Shown here in pieces: positions 46,083 through 54,562 of a DNA stretch of 64,000 nucleotides (position 1 is its first letter; the number at the start of each line of letters is the position of its first letter). The translations under genes were made by a program, and so were the position numbers. The notes below the pieces were generated by a model, which saw only the letters and a program-made list of their open reading frames with translations, was not told where the DNA came from and did no database searches. This DNA comes from Leucobacter tenebrionis (GTDB lineage Bacteria > Actinomycetota > Actinomycetes > Actinomycetales > Microbacteriaceae): the NCBI RefSeq assembly GCF_019884725.1, contig NZ_CP082322.1:2790001-2854000 (forward strand). The letters are read 5' to 3'.

Positions 46083-46916
46083 TCAGCGCCCCGAGAAACT
46101 CCGCCAGAGGCTCGCCCACTGGGACGGAGTGAGATCCCGGGGGAGCGCCGCAGGGGACACCGAGGCGCGGCTCAGAGCGGCGGCACCCGCTGAGCGGCTC
46201 ATCCCGAGACCCCTCTGCAGGATCTGGCCGATCCCGCGCCCGCGAGCGGTGAAGACCCGCCGCACGAACCGCTCGTACGCCGCCCGCTCCGAGAGCGGGA
46301 CCAGGGGTGCGCGGCGACGAGAGACGTCGAGCAGTCCGCCGTCGACTCCGGGGACCGGCCGGAACGCCCGGGCCGGCACGCGGCATCGCAGCTGGAAGTC
46401 GAACCAGGGCGCCGACTGGCCGGTGAGGAGCGTCCCGCCGCCCACGCCGGCGCGCTTCCGCGCCACCTCCCACTGAGTGACGAGGATCGCCCGCTCCCAC
46501 TCGGGGGAGCGCAGCAGCTTGCGCAGCAGGGGCGTCGTGAGGTGGAACGGGAGGTTGCCGACGACGACCCGCGCGTCGAGAGCGGTGTGCAGGGCGTCGG
46601 CGTGCACGACCGTCGCGCGCGGGAAGCGCTGTCGGAGCCGGCGAACGCGGTGCTCGTCGAGTTCCACGAGCGTGAGAGGGCGTCCGAGTCGTGCGAGGCC
46701 GGCGGTGAGCGCGCCGTCGCCGGGGCCGATCTCGAGGAGAGGCCCCTCCGTGTCGCGAGCGAGATCTACGATCCGCTCGATCGTGGGTCGGTGGTGCAGG
46801 AAATTCTGACCGAGTTCGTGGCGGCCGCCGTAGCGGGATCGGTCATCGCTGGAGCGACGGGGCTGGTGGGAGGGACGATGGTCTGAGTGGGCGTGGGCAT
46901 GCATGATGCGCTCCAT
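46083..46916 (-). CDS. erm: 23S rRNA adenine-N6-methyltransferase, Erm family
   Basis: 277 residues. Rossmann-fold rRNA dimethyltransferase: HELGQNFLHHRPTIERIVDLA, SAM motif LEIGPGDGALTAGLARLG, VELDEH, and the catalytic VVGNLPFHLTTPLLRKLL. Erm enzymes methylate A2058 of 23S rRNA and give macrolide, lincosamide and streptogramin B resistance; the FHLTTPLL and GGLLDVSRR features favour Erm over KsgA. ATG 46916 is annotated; ATG 46904 has better spacing from GGAG. About 160 bases of structured leader with a small ORF precede it. Confidence 0.88.
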   Translation of the reverse strand: MERIMHAHAHSDHRPSHQPRRSSDDRSRYGGRHELGQNFLHHRPTIERIVDLARDTEGPLLEIGPGDGALTAGLARLGRPLTLVELDEHRVRRLRQRFPRATVVHADALHTALDARVVVGNLPFHLTTPLLRKLLRSPEWERAILVTQWEVARKRAGVGGGTLLTGQSAPWFDFQLRCRVPARAFRPVPGVDGGLLDVSRRRAPLVPLSERAAYERFVRRVFTARGRGIGQILQRGLGMSRSAGAAALSRASVSPAALPRDLTPSQWASLWRSFSGR

Positions 46917-47073
46917 CCGAGAGGGGGTGAAGCGCCCGGAGGCGTGTCGGAGCAGCGGCCTTCCGAGCGCGATGGGCTCGGAGGTCGGCGCGACGAACTG
47001 CCCGGCGTGCGAGGGGCGCCCTCAGTGGGCACGCCCGCGGCTCACAGCGGGGCAGAGGTTCGGGATCGCGCCG
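46917..47073 (-). promoter_or_regulatory. Attenuator-like structured leader of erm
   Basis: Between the leader ORF stop and erm the minus strand can fold into several hairpins: CGGGATCGC/GCGATCCCG (47061-47069 with 47083-47091) overlapping the end of the leader ORF, and TCCGAGC/GCTCGGA (46967-46987). The leader start and the erm start share the string TGGAGCGCAT. No canonical Shine-Dalgarno precedes ATG 46916. The layout fits drug-controlled attenuation. Confidence 0.6.
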
Positions 47074-47133
47074 TCAGGCGCGGCGATCCCGGAAGAAAGC
47101 GCGCTGACCGAGCGCGCTGCACAGAGTTCCCAT
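47074..47133 (-). CDS. Candidate erm leader peptide (19 aa)
   Basis: The ORF encodes MGTLCSALGQRAFFRDRRA. It contains the Arg-x-Arg pattern (RDR) and a run of basic residues near its end, the kind of motif at which macrolide-bound ribosomes stall in known erm leaders. Its last codons form one arm of a 9-bp stem. The ATG lies about seven bases after the -10 box. It is too short for coding statistics. Confidence 0.6.
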   Translation of the reverse strand: MGTLCSALGQRAFFRDRRA

Positions 47134-47140
47134 GCGCTCC

Positions 47141-47169
47141 ACCGTAGCAGGGAGCGGCCGCGGTGTCAG
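47141..47169 (-). promoter_or_regulatory. Promoter of the erm leader
   Basis: On the minus strand CTGACA (47164-47169), a 17-base spacer and TACGGT (47141-47146) lie just before the leader ATG at 47133. Flanking DNA is G+C-rich, with no AT-rich element of the WhiB7 type. Confidence 0.7.
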
Positions 47170-47263
47170 CCCGGGCCGGGCGGGGCCGGTGCACGGAGCT
47201 TCCCGGCGCCGAGATACGGATTCCGCATGGAGGATCGCGGATCCGCGTGCGAGATCCGCCTCT

Positions 47264-47319
47264 CGAGAGGTCGATAACGGCTGCGGTCCACGGAGTTCAG
47301 AGCACTTTTCGACCTCTCG
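47264..47319. repeat. Intergenic inverted repeat between erm leader and mhuD
   Basis: CGAGAGGTCGA (47264-47274) and its exact complement TCGACCTCTCG (47309-47319) enclose a 34-base loop. The rest of the 288-bp gap holds the divergent erm promoter and no other gene. Confidence 0.65.
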
Positions 47320-47421
47320 CGAAGAAGAGTGAGGGCTTGGATGGGCCGATCCGCGATACCGTGGGTGCGATCCCTCGATCCAACACGCGATTCGAGCCGC
47401 AGAATGAAAGGCCGGTGGCCC

Positions 47422-47742
47422 ATGTCCGTCGTCAAGATCAACGCCATCTCCGTCCCCGAGGGCAAGGGACCCGAACTGGAGGCGCGATTCGCCGCCCGCA
47501 AGCACGCGGTGGACTCCTCGCCCGGCTTCGAGGGCTTCCAGCTGCTGCGCCCGGTGCAGGGCGATGACCGATACTTCGTGGTCACGCAGTGGGAGACCGA
47601 GCAGCACTTCGAGGCGTGGCGCGATTCGCGCGGAAACGCCGACGCCCACGCGCGCCCCGAGGGGGAGCAGCCGCGCAAGCCCGTCGCGACCGGGGCCGAG
47701 CTGCTCGAGTTCGAGGTCGTCGACCTCGACAGCCTGAGCTGA
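47422..47742 (+). CDS. mhuD: Haem-degrading monooxygenase, MhuD type
   Basis: 106 residues, full length for an IsdG/MhuD subunit. The start SVVKINAISVP and the segments SPGFEGFQLLRPV, YFVVTQWE and PVATGAELLEFEVV follow the mycobacterial MhuD sequence closely. The key residues Asn7, Trp66 and His76 (haem ligand) are present. The enzyme opens haem to release iron; the mycobacterial form makes mycobilin. No haem importer lies nearby. Confidence 0.85.
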   Translation: MSVVKINAISVPEGKGPELEARFAARKHAVDSSPGFEGFQLLRPVQGDDRYFVVTQWETEQHFEAWRDSRGNADAHARPEGEQPRKPVATGAELLEFEVVDLDSLS

Positions 47743-47812
47743 GGCCCGGCCCGAGGGGGCCGATCCCGCCGCTCGGAGTGCGGCGCCCCGACGGCGGGTA
47801 GACTGATCCCTC

Positions 47813-48886
47813 GTGGCTCTTACTATCGGCATCGTAGGTCTCCCCAACGTGGGCAAGTCGACCCTCTTCAACGCGCTCACCCAGAACGACGCTCTCGCGG
47901 CGAACTACCCGTTCGCGACGATCGAGCCGAACATCGGTGTGGTGAACCTGCCCGATCCCCGACTCGACAAGCTCGCCGAGATCTTCGGCAGCGAGCGGAT
48001 CCTGCCCGCCCCCGTCAGCTTCGTGGATATCGCCGGCATCGTGCGCGGCGCAAGCGAGGGCGAAGGGCTCGGCAACCAGTTCCTCGCGAACATCCGCGAG
48101 GCCGACGCGATCGCCCAGGTCGTGCGCGGTTTCAGCGACCCCGACGTGGTGCACGTCGACGGCGCGGTCGATCCCGCGAGCGACATGGAGACGATCAACA
48201 CCGAGCTGATCATCGCCGACATGCAGACCCTCGACAAGGCGCTCGTGCGCTTCGAGAAGGAACTGAAGAACCGCAAGATCGACGCCTCGGTGGTCGAGAC
48301 CGCGAAGGCGGCCCGCGCTGCGCTCGACGAGGGCAAGGTGCTCTCGCACGCGGGTATCGACCTCGAGCCGATCAAGGAGCTCGGGTTGCTCACCGCGAAG
48401 CCATTCCTCTACGTGTTCAACGTGGACGAGACGGTGCTGCAGGATCAGGCGAAGCTCGACGAGCTCTCGGCCCTGGTCGCTCCCGCGAAGGCGATCTTCC
48501 TCGACGCGAAGATCGAGAGCGAGCTCATCGAGCTCGACCCCGAGGATGCCGCGGAGCTGCTGGCCTCGATCGGGCAGGAGGAGAGCGGGCTGGACCAGCT
48601 GGCCCGCGTCGGCTTCGACACTCTCGGCCTGCAGACCTACCTCACCGCGGGGCCGAAGGAGGCCCGGGCCTGGACCATCAAGAAGGGCGCCACCGCGCCC
48701 CAGGCTGCCGGCGCGATCCACACCGACTTCGAGAAGGGCTTCATCAAGGGCGAGATCATCTCGTTCGACGACCTCGTCGAGTGCGGCTCGGTCGCCGAGG
48801 CGCGCGCCAAGGGCAAGGCCCGTATGGAGGGCAAGGACTACATCATGCAGGACGGCGATGTCTGCGAGTGGCGGTTCAACGTCTAG
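47813..48886 (+). CDS. ychF: Redox-regulated ATPase YchF
   Basis: 357 residues, full length. P-loop GLPNVGKSTLFNAL (about 8-21), G3 region VDIAGIVRGASEGEGLGNQFL (about 66-86), a coiled-coil insert, and the C-terminal TGS domain with LTAGPKEARAWTI and HTDFEKGFIKGEII. YchF is the ATP-preferring Obg-like protein that binds ribosomes. TAGACT (47799-47804) lies eight bases before the GTG start. Confidence 0.97.
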   Translation: MALTIGIVGLPNVGKSTLFNALTQNDALAANYPFATIEPNIGVVNLPDPRLDKLAEIFGSERILPAPVSFVDIAGIVRGASEGEGLGNQFLANIREADAIAQVVRGFSDPDVVHVDGAVDPASDMETINTELIIADMQTLDKALVRFEKELKNRKIDASVVETAKAARAALDEGKVLSHAGIDLEPIKELGLLTAKPFLYVFNVDETVLQDQAKLDELSALVAPAKAIFLDAKIESELIELDPEDAAELLASIGQEESGLDQLARVGFDTLGLQTYLTAGPKEARAWTIKKGATAPQAAGAIHTDFEKGFIKGEIISFDDLVECGSVAEARAKGKARMEGKDYIMQDGDVCEWRFNV

Positions 48887-48975
48887 CGAGGTCTTCGAGC
48901 CGAGTGTTATCGACGCTCGGGTCCCGAGGGTCCCTTGGCTCCGCGATCAGGTTGTTCGGTGGCGAAAGGACCGCG

Positions 48976-49197
48976 ATGCCTGAAACGATGCCGGACGGGC
49001 TCGCGGAGGATCCCTTCTCCTACGAGATCGTGAAGAGCGGCGAGGTCCGCATCAGTCGCGCCGGTCGGGTGGTGACCGTGGTGCGGGGAGCGGCGGCCGC
49101 GAAGCTCGCCTCTCGACTCGGGTACGGAGCCCTGCGGGATCAGCAGGCGCTGGCCCGGGCCACCGGCAATTACCGTCGGGGCAACGAGCGCCGCTGA
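48976..49197 (+). CDS. Conserved small actinobacterial protein (73 aa)
   Basis: 73 residues. The pattern DPFSYEIVKSGEVRISRAGR, VTVVRGAAAAKLASRL and QALARATGNYRRGNERR matches a small protein I recall as common in high-GC Gram-positives, with no known function. The ATG follows GAAAGGA by six bases; the frame above it has no conservation. It lies 89 bases downstream of ychF, perhaps in the same operon. Confidence 0.75.
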   Translation: MPETMPDGLAEDPFSYEIVKSGEVRISRAGRVVTVVRGAAAAKLASRLGYGALRDQQALARATGNYRRGNERR

Positions 49198-49258
49198 GCT
49201 CGAGCCCTGCCGGCGAAACCGGGCCCCTCTTTCGTCGGGCACGTATCACCCTCGAATG

Positions 49259-49296
49259 TTGACACCGCTCACATGCGCGGCCTACACTTAATGTGT
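49259..49296 (+). promoter_or_regulatory. Promoter with overlapping inverted repeat
   Basis: A perfect TTGACA (49259-49264), an 18-base spacer and TACACT (49283-49288). ACAC-TTAAT-GTGT (49284-49296) is an inverted repeat covering the -10 box. This is the best consensus promoter in the window and lies upstream of the NAD-binding protein gene. Confidence 0.72.
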
Positions 49297-49371
49297 TCGC
49301 TGTAAACATAGGTGTGATCCGGGTGTCGAACGCTCTCGACTGCCCGCTCGCACGGGGAGTCGAGGACCGCA

Positions 49372-50307
49372 ATGCAGACGATTCTGGGGGCCAACGGGCA
49401 GATCGCCGTCGAGCTGGCGCGAGAGCTCCGCCGCACATCCGACACCGAACTGAGGCTGGTGAGTCGGAATCCCCGCAAGGTCAACGAGACGGACGCGCTC
49501 GCCCGCGCCGACCTGCTCGACGCAGAGCAGACCCGAATTGCGGTCGAGGGGAGCGACATCGTGTATTTCACCGCCGGCCTGCCCGCGAACACCGAGCTGT
49601 GGGAACGGCAGTTCCCGAGCATGCTCCGCAACGCGCTCGATGCGGCCCGCGCAGCCGGTGCGAAGTTCGCTTACTTCGACAACACCTACATGTACCCGCA
49701 GGATGACCGTCTTCAAGACGAGCGGACGCCGTTCGAGCCGGTCGGACGCAAGGGCGTCGTCCGTGCGCGGATGGCGACGATGGTGCTCGAGGAGATGGCG
49801 CGGGGCGACATCCCGGTGCTGGTCGCACGGGCCCCCGAGTTCTACGGCCCGGGCCGCACTCAGGGCTTCACGAACGCTCTCGTCATCGACCGGTTGCAGG
49901 CAGGCAAGAAGCCGCTCGTGCCGGTGCGCGATGATCGGCTGCGCACGCTCATCTGGACCCCCGATGCGAGCCGCGGCCTCGCGGCCCTGGGCAACGCCCC
50001 CGACGCCTACGGGCAGACCTGGCATCTGCCTGCCGACGACGAGCGGCCGACCTACCGCGAGTTCGTGGAGATGGCGGCGGAGGCGTTCGACCGTGAGCCG
50101 AGCTACCGCGTCATCCCGAAGTGGGTTCTGACCGCGGCTGGAGCGGTCAACGCGCAGGCGAAGGAGATCCGCGAACTGCTGCCTCGGTACGCAAGCGACA
50201 ACCTCTTCGACTCGTCGAAGTTCAAATCGCGCTTCCCGGGGTTCGAGGTGACCACCTACCGCGAGGGTCTCGGCATCATCGCCGACGAGGCTCGCGCGCG
50301 GAGCTGA
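49372..50307 (+). CDS. NAD(P)-binding protein of the extended/atypical SDR type
   Basis: 311 residues. N-terminal Rossmann fold, with the glycine-rich turn degenerate (QTILGANGQIAVELARELR), then YFDNTYMYPQDDRL and a C-terminal substrate domain (WTPDASRGLAALG, TWHLPADDERPTYREFVE). It resembles NAD-dependent epimerase/dehydratase family oxidoreductases of unknown substrate. GAGGA lies six bases before the ATG. No regulator is adjacent. Confidence 0.82.
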   Translation: MQTILGANGQIAVELARELRRTSDTELRLVSRNPRKVNETDALARADLLDAEQTRIAVEGSDIVYFTAGLPANTELWERQFPSMLRNALDAARAAGAKFAYFDNTYMYPQDDRLQDERTPFEPVGRKGVVRARMATMVLEEMARGDIPVLVARAPEFYGPGRTQGFTNALVIDRLQAGKKPLVPVRDDRLRTLIWTPDASRGLAALGNAPDAYGQTWHLPADDERPTYREFVEMAAEAFDREPSYRVIPKWVLTAAGAVNAQAKEIRELLPRYASDNLFDSSKFKSRFPGFEVTTYREGLGIIADEARARS

Positions 50308-50394
50308 CGAGGATCACGGGCTGCTCCGCAGAGGCGCGCCTGGCGTGTCGATCCGCATCCTCCTAGTGTGGACCTGGAACGGAAGGGGTGCCAG

Positions 50395-50604
50395 ATGGCA
50401 GACGCGCTGCAGGGACCGAAATCGTACTTCCCGTCGATCGAGGCGAAGTACGGCAGGTCGATCGACGAGTGGATCGAGCTGCTCCGCCCGCATGCGGGCG
50501 AGAAGCACATGGAGCAGGTCGCGTTCCTGAAGGAACAGGGGATGGGGCACGGACACGCGAACGCTCTCGTGCACGTCTTCCGCGCCGAGCACGACGGCGC
50601 CTGA
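50395..50604 (+). CDS. DUF4287 domain-containing protein
   Basis: 69 residues, the full DUF4287 length: SYFPSIEAKYGRSIDEWIEL, then VAFLKEQGMGHGHANALVHVF with the characteristic GHGHANA. Function unknown. ATG 50395 has GGAAGGGG upstream. Confidence 0.88.
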   Translation: MADALQGPKSYFPSIEAKYGRSIDEWIELLRPHAGEKHMEQVAFLKEQGMGHGHANALVHVFRAEHDGA

Positions 50605-50796
50605 GCGGAGCCGTCGGGCGCAACGCGATGATGTCGTCGGCGACCGGCATCGGTTTCGGCTTCGATGACGAAACGCTCGATGCGCAGTGCGCGAGGGGCA
50701 TCGGGATGGATCTGCTCGGAGCCGGCGGGTACCGTCTTCATCCTCGAAGCGAGTCTCTGGCTCTCGGAGCAAGCAAAACAGAGAAAGGAATCCGGC

Positions 50797-51153
50797 ATGG
50801 GAAAGCGGAAGACGCCCGAGGAGAAGGCCGACGAGGAGCGCCGCTACATGCTCGCCGCCGCTGCGGCGACGGATGAGGAGTTCGAATCCTTCTTCGCTGA
50901 TCCGAACCAAGCGATCCGCAACGCGGCGGCTCTGAATCCCGACGCGAGCGTCGCGGTGCTCGATCGTTTCGCCGACGATCGCTTCTGGAGCGTCAGAGTC
51001 GCCGTCGCCGAACACCCCAACACGGCTCGGAAGACGCTGCTCCGCCTCGTCGCCGGCGCTCCGAGCGCGCGGGGCGTCGTCTACCACGCCGCCCGTGCCC
51101 GGCTCGAGCGGGACGGGGTGCGATTCGACGAGGCCGGGTTCCCCGTCGAGTGA
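50797..51153 (+). CDS. Hypothetical protein with HEAT/LRV-like helical repeats
   Basis: 118 residues, no named family recognised. After a charged N-terminus, repeated units of the type DPNQAIRNAAALNPDASVAV and DDRFWSVRVAVAEHPNTAR resemble variant leucine-rich or HEAT repeats, which are protein-binding helices. GAAAGGAA precedes ATG 50797. The 192-bp gap upstream contains no convincing gene. Confidence 0.7.
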   Translation: MGKRKTPEEKADEERRYMLAAAAATDEEFESFFADPNQAIRNAAALNPDASVAVLDRFADDRFWSVRVAVAEHPNTARKTLLRLVAGAPSARGVVYHAARARLERDGVRFDEAGFPVE

Positions 51154-51279
51154 GCGGATCCTCCGGGACTCCCGGAGCTGCGGCCGGCAGCGGAAACGCT
51201 CGGCACGATGGGGGTTCTGCAATCGGCCCCGCGCGAGCATACTGGGGAGTACCGACACTGGACACCGAAGGAGCGCGTC

Positions 51280-51711
51280 ATGCCTCAGTCACTCGCAACC
51301 TACATCGCACTGCCGGGAACGACGGGCGAGGCGATGGAGCACTGGCACGAGATATTCGGCGGTGAGCTGAACATCATGCGCTACGGCGACGCGCCGCCGA
51401 TGGAGGGGATGCCGTTCACTCCCGATCCGAAGGCCGTCGCGCACTCCACGCTCGTGCTGCCCGGAGGCGCGGGAGTCATCGCCGGCGGTGACGCCATGGA
51501 TTCGGAGAACGACTACCCCGTGCGCGGCACCGCCTACTCGCTGCTCTACACCACGGACACGCCGGAGGAGGCGCAGGGGCTGATCCAGAAGCTCGTCGAC
51601 GGGGGCGGAGAGATCGGCATGCCGTTCGAGAGGGCGCCATGGGGCGACTGGTACGGCCAGGTCTTCGACCGCTTCGGGGTGATGTGGGCGTTCTCCTGCG
51701 CGAGCGCCTGA
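51280..51711 (+). CDS. VOC family protein, PhnB-like
   Basis: 143 residues. The PhnB-type glyoxalase fold shows as YIALPGTTGEAMEHWHEIFGG, then AHSTLVLPGGAGVIAGGD and PWGDWYGQVFDRFGVMW. Metal ligands are not complete as in glyoxalase I. AAGGAG lies six bases before ATG 51280; the function is unknown. Confidence 0.88.
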   Translation: MPQSLATYIALPGTTGEAMEHWHEIFGGELNIMRYGDAPPMEGMPFTPDPKAVAHSTLVLPGGAGVIAGGDAMDSENDYPVRGTAYSLLYTTDTPEEAQGLIQKLVDGGGEIGMPFERAPWGDWYGQVFDRFGVMWAFSCASA

Positions 51712-51746
51712 TTCCGGGCGGAGCCGGGGCGGAGTAGCGTGGAAGC

Positions 51747-52556
51747 GTGACTGGCCACTCTCAGCCCCGTATCCACTCGACCGTGGTGGGCGACGCGGCG
51801 AATGCCGGGCATCGCGTCGTGTTCCTGCACGGCCTCTTCGGCCGGGGCAAGAATCTCACGAGGATCGCCGCGGGTCTCGAACCCGAGGCCGCGAGCCTGC
51901 TCGTCGACCTGCCCAATCACGGCAGGTCGGACTGGACCGACGGTTTCGACTATCTCGAGATCGCCGATCTCGTCGCGGAGCACGCCCGTGCGGCCTTCCC
52001 GGGCGCCCCGGTCGATGTGGTCGGCCACTCGATGGGCGGCAAGGCGGCCATGGTGCTCGCGCTGCGCCACCCGGACCTGGTGCGCAGGCTCGCGATCCTC
52101 GATATCTCCCCGGTCGCCTCGGGATCCTCGCGCGGCGAGTTCCGCCACCTGCTCGATTCGCTCGCCGGTCTCGACCTCGGAGCCGTCGAGCGTCGCTCTG
52201 ACGCGGACCTCGCGCTGCGCGCCGCGATCCCGAACGACGGCGTGCGGGGGTTCCTGCTGCAGAACCTGCGCCGCGGCGAGCGGGGGTTCGAGTGGGAGCC
52301 GAATCTGGCGCTGCTGCGGGCGCAGCTATCGGAGGTGATGGGGTTCCCCGATCTGACGGGCCAGCAGTTCACGGGGCCGGTGCTGTGGATCGGCGGAGAG
52401 CGGTCCGACTACATCGCCGATGAGGACGCCCCGGCGATGCGCGCCCTCTTCCCCCGCACGCGTCGGGTGACCGTGAAGGGCGCCGGCCACTGGGTGCACT
52501 CGGAGAAACCCGACGAGGTCATCTCGGCGCTGCGAGCGTTCCTGCTGAACGACTGA
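51747..52556 (+). CDS. Alpha/beta hydrolase (YbfF-like esterase)
   Basis: 269 residues. VVFLHGLFGRGKNL (oxyanion hole), LLVDLPNHGRS, the nucleophile elbow VGHSMGGKAA and a C-terminal GAGHWVHSEKP supplying the catalytic His. It resembles small acyl esterases such as YbfF. TAGCGT (51735-51740) lies six bases before the GTG start, suggesting a leaderless message. Confidence 0.9.
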   Translation: MTGHSQPRIHSTVVGDAANAGHRVVFLHGLFGRGKNLTRIAAGLEPEAASLLVDLPNHGRSDWTDGFDYLEIADLVAEHARAAFPGAPVDVVGHSMGGKAAMVLALRHPDLVRRLAILDISPVASGSSRGEFRHLLDSLAGLDLGAVERRSDADLALRAAIPNDGVRGFLLQNLRRGERGFEWEPNLALLRAQLSEVMGFPDLTGQQFTGPVLWIGGERSDYIADEDAPAMRALFPRTRRVTVKGAGHWVHSEKPDEVISALRAFLLND

Positions 52557-52602
52557 CCGAGGGCGGTGCGAGGCCCGGGCAGGGGCGGGGTGATAATGGG
52601 TC

Positions 52603-53106
52603 ATGGGCATCCCTCCTCCGGTCATGACTCGCCCGCTCGGCGAGGACGAGGGCGAACTGCTGCTCGAAGCGGCGCTCGGCAATTTCAACTGGAAGACGCC
52701 GCTCTTCACGCCCCAGCAGGTGCGCGAACGACCCGATCTCGACCGGTACACGAGGTTCGTACCCGAGCGCGGTGATTTCGGTGTGGTCGCTCAGGCGCGC
52801 GAGGGCCCGGTGGGTGTGGCGTGGGCGCTGTACCTGCCGGCGGAGGAGCCCGGGTACGGGTGGATCGACGCGGTGACGCCGGAGTTCTGCGTCTGGGTGC
52901 ACGAGGCGTGGAGAGGGCGCGGGATCGGGCGCATGCTCACCGGTCGACTGCTCACCGCAGCGCGCGTGCGCGAGGTGCCGCGGGTGAGCCTGTCGGTCGA
53001 CTGGCGCAACGTGCGGGCGAAGATGCTCTACATGGATCTCGGCTTCGTGCCGGTTCCGGGCGGCGAGACCTACGGCGTGCTGCTCTGGACCAACCCGTGG
53101 GTGTGA
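52603..53106 (+). CDS. GNAT family N-acetyltransferase
   Basis: 167 residues. The acetyl-CoA loop WRGRGIGRMLTGRLL (about 105-120) and the C-terminal RVSLSVDWRNVRAKMLYMDLGF are GNAT motifs A and B. The substrate is unknown. GATAAT (52592-52597) lies five bases before the ATG. Confidence 0.88.
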   Translation: MGIPPPVMTRPLGEDEGELLLEAALGNFNWKTPLFTPQQVRERPDLDRYTRFVPERGDFGVVAQAREGPVGVAWALYLPAEEPGYGWIDAVTPEFCVWVHEAWRGRGIGRMLTGRLLTAARVREVPRVSLSVDWRNVRAKMLYMDLGFVPVPGGETYGVLLWTNPWV

Positions 53107-53155
53107 CGGGCGGCCGACGGAGCGCCGCGGGCGCCGACGGAGCGGAGACGCGGGA

Positions 53156-53548
53156 TCAGTTCTCGCAGAGGCAGAACGGATGGCCGGCGGGATCGAGGAA
53201 GACCATGAACGTGCCCTCCTCGCTCGGCTGGACCTCGTGCCGTACCGCGCCCGCGGCCTCTGCGAGGGGCGCGGCTTCGGCGATCGAATCGACGTAGAGA
53301 TCGAGGTGCGCCTGCTGCGGGATCGGGCCCGTCGGCCAGTCGGGGGCGCGGTAATCGGGCACTTCCTGGCACGCGATCGAGAAGCCGGGGCTCTCGCCCT
53401 GCGGGGGAACCACGTCCACCCAGTCGGGATCCTCCTCTGACGAATCCGCTCGCCACCCCAGCAGGCGCGCGTAGAACTGCGCGAGAGCCGCGGCATCGGG
53501 GCAGTCGATGGCGTATACATGGCGGGTGGCTCGGATGGATGTGCTCAT
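53156..53548 (-). CDS. VOC family protein (glyoxalase-like)
   Basis: 130 residues. Two beta-alpha-beta-beta-beta modules: IDCPDAAALAQFYARLLGW in the first, LDLYVDSIAEAAPLAEAAGA and FMVFLDPAGHPFCLCEN in the second. Substrate unknown. TACACT (53556-53561) lies seven bases before the ATG at 53548, so the message is probably leaderless. The longer open frame above is a shadow of the alarmone synthetase gene. Confidence 0.87.
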   Translation of the reverse strand: MSTSIRATRHVYAIDCPDAAALAQFYARLLGWRADSSEEDPDWVDVVPPQGESPGFSIACQEVPDYRAPDWPTGPIPQQAHLDLYVDSIAEAAPLAEAAGAVRHEVQPSEEGTFMVFLDPAGHPFCLCEN

Positions 53549-53744
53549 GCCGGGCAGTGTAAGGCGGATCGCGTGACGGCGGAAGGGCCTTGCCTTTTCG
53601 TGCTCGGGCCCCGCTCCTCGGACCCGTCTGAGGACCCGCCTGAGGACCCGTCCCCGCCCGCGTCCGAGGAACCGCAGGGGGACGCCGAGCCCGGACCCCG
53701 GGAGTCTCAGCCCCTTCCGACGTCGGCCCGCTAGCCTGTGCCAC

Positions 53745-54500
53745 ATGAGCAATGCCGCAGTCGACAGCTTTGATCCGAGCTCGGACGAGGAGGAGAACGA
53801 CGACGAGATCACCATCTCGGCCAGCGCGCTTCGCACCCTCGGCGACCAGATGCAGCGGTTTCTGCTCGAGTACCGCTTCGCGATGCAGGAGGTCGAGACG
53901 AAACTCGCGATCCTGCGCGAGGAATTCCTGCACATGCACGAGTACAACCCGATCGAGCACGTCTCGAGCAGGGTGAAGTCCGTCGACAGCCTCGTCGACA
54001 AGCTGCAGCGCCGCGGGCTCGGCACCGACTTCGACGAGATCCGCCGGGAGATCCACGACATCGCGGGTGTGCGGGTCACCTGCGCCTTCATCCGCGACGT
54101 GTACCGCCTCTTCGACCTGCTCACGCAGCAGGACGACATCACGGTGCTCGAGGTCGAGGACTACATCGAGCAGCCCAAGCCCAACGGGTACAAGAGCCTG
54201 CACACGATCATCTCGGTGCCCGTCTACCTGTCGAGCGGGCGGGTGGACGTGCCCGTCGAGGTGCAGTTCCGCACCATCGCCATGGACTTCTGGGCGAGCC
54301 TCGAGCACAAGATCTACTACAAGTACGCCCGTCAGGTGCCGGACGCCCTGACCGACGAACTCCGTCGCGCGGCCGAGGCCGCCGCGGAACTCGACACGCG
54401 CATGGAGCGGCTGCACGTGCAGGTGCACGGCGAGCAGCAGCTGCCGCCGACCTCGCCGATCGATCTGCGCAGCGTCTCGGAGCGCGTGCACCGCGCGTAG
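53745..54500 (+). CDS. Small alarmone synthetase (RelA/SpoT-domain GTP pyrophosphokinase)
   Basis: 251 residues, synthetase-only. The (p)ppGpp synthetase fold is clear: HVSSRVKSVDSLVDKLQRRG, HDIAGVRVTCAFIRDVYRL, IEQPKPNGYKSLHTII and VEVQFRTIAMDFWASLEHKIYYK. It resembles RelQ-type enzymes and lacks hydrolase, TGS and ACT domains. A TAGCCT box (53732-53737) lies seven bases before the ATG. The 196-bp upstream gap contains a short CTGAGGACCCG direct repeat near 53626-53650. Confidence 0.93.
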   Translation: MSNAAVDSFDPSSDEEENDDEITISASALRTLGDQMQRFLLEYRFAMQEVETKLAILREEFLHMHEYNPIEHVSSRVKSVDSLVDKLQRRGLGTDFDEIRREIHDIAGVRVTCAFIRDVYRLFDLLTQQDDITVLEVEDYIEQPKPNGYKSLHTIISVPVYLSSGRVDVPVEVQFRTIAMDFWASLEHKIYYKYARQVPDALTDELRRAAEAAAELDTRMERLHVQVHGEQQLPPTSPIDLRSVSERVHRA

Positions 54501-54562
54501 GCGTCCGTCGGCCGGGCGCCCTCGCTGCCGTGGATCCCCGTGCGCGGCGGTAGGGTCGATGC

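Noticed and set aside
47134..47230. WhiB7-type promoter for erm
   Set aside because: The DNA next to the -35 box is G+C-rich and lacks the AT-rich WhiB7 element.
50605..50796. Small gene between the DUF4287 gene and the repeat protein
   Set aside because: Frames through this gap lack a ribosome site, a TANNNT box at the right distance, or a recognisable domain.
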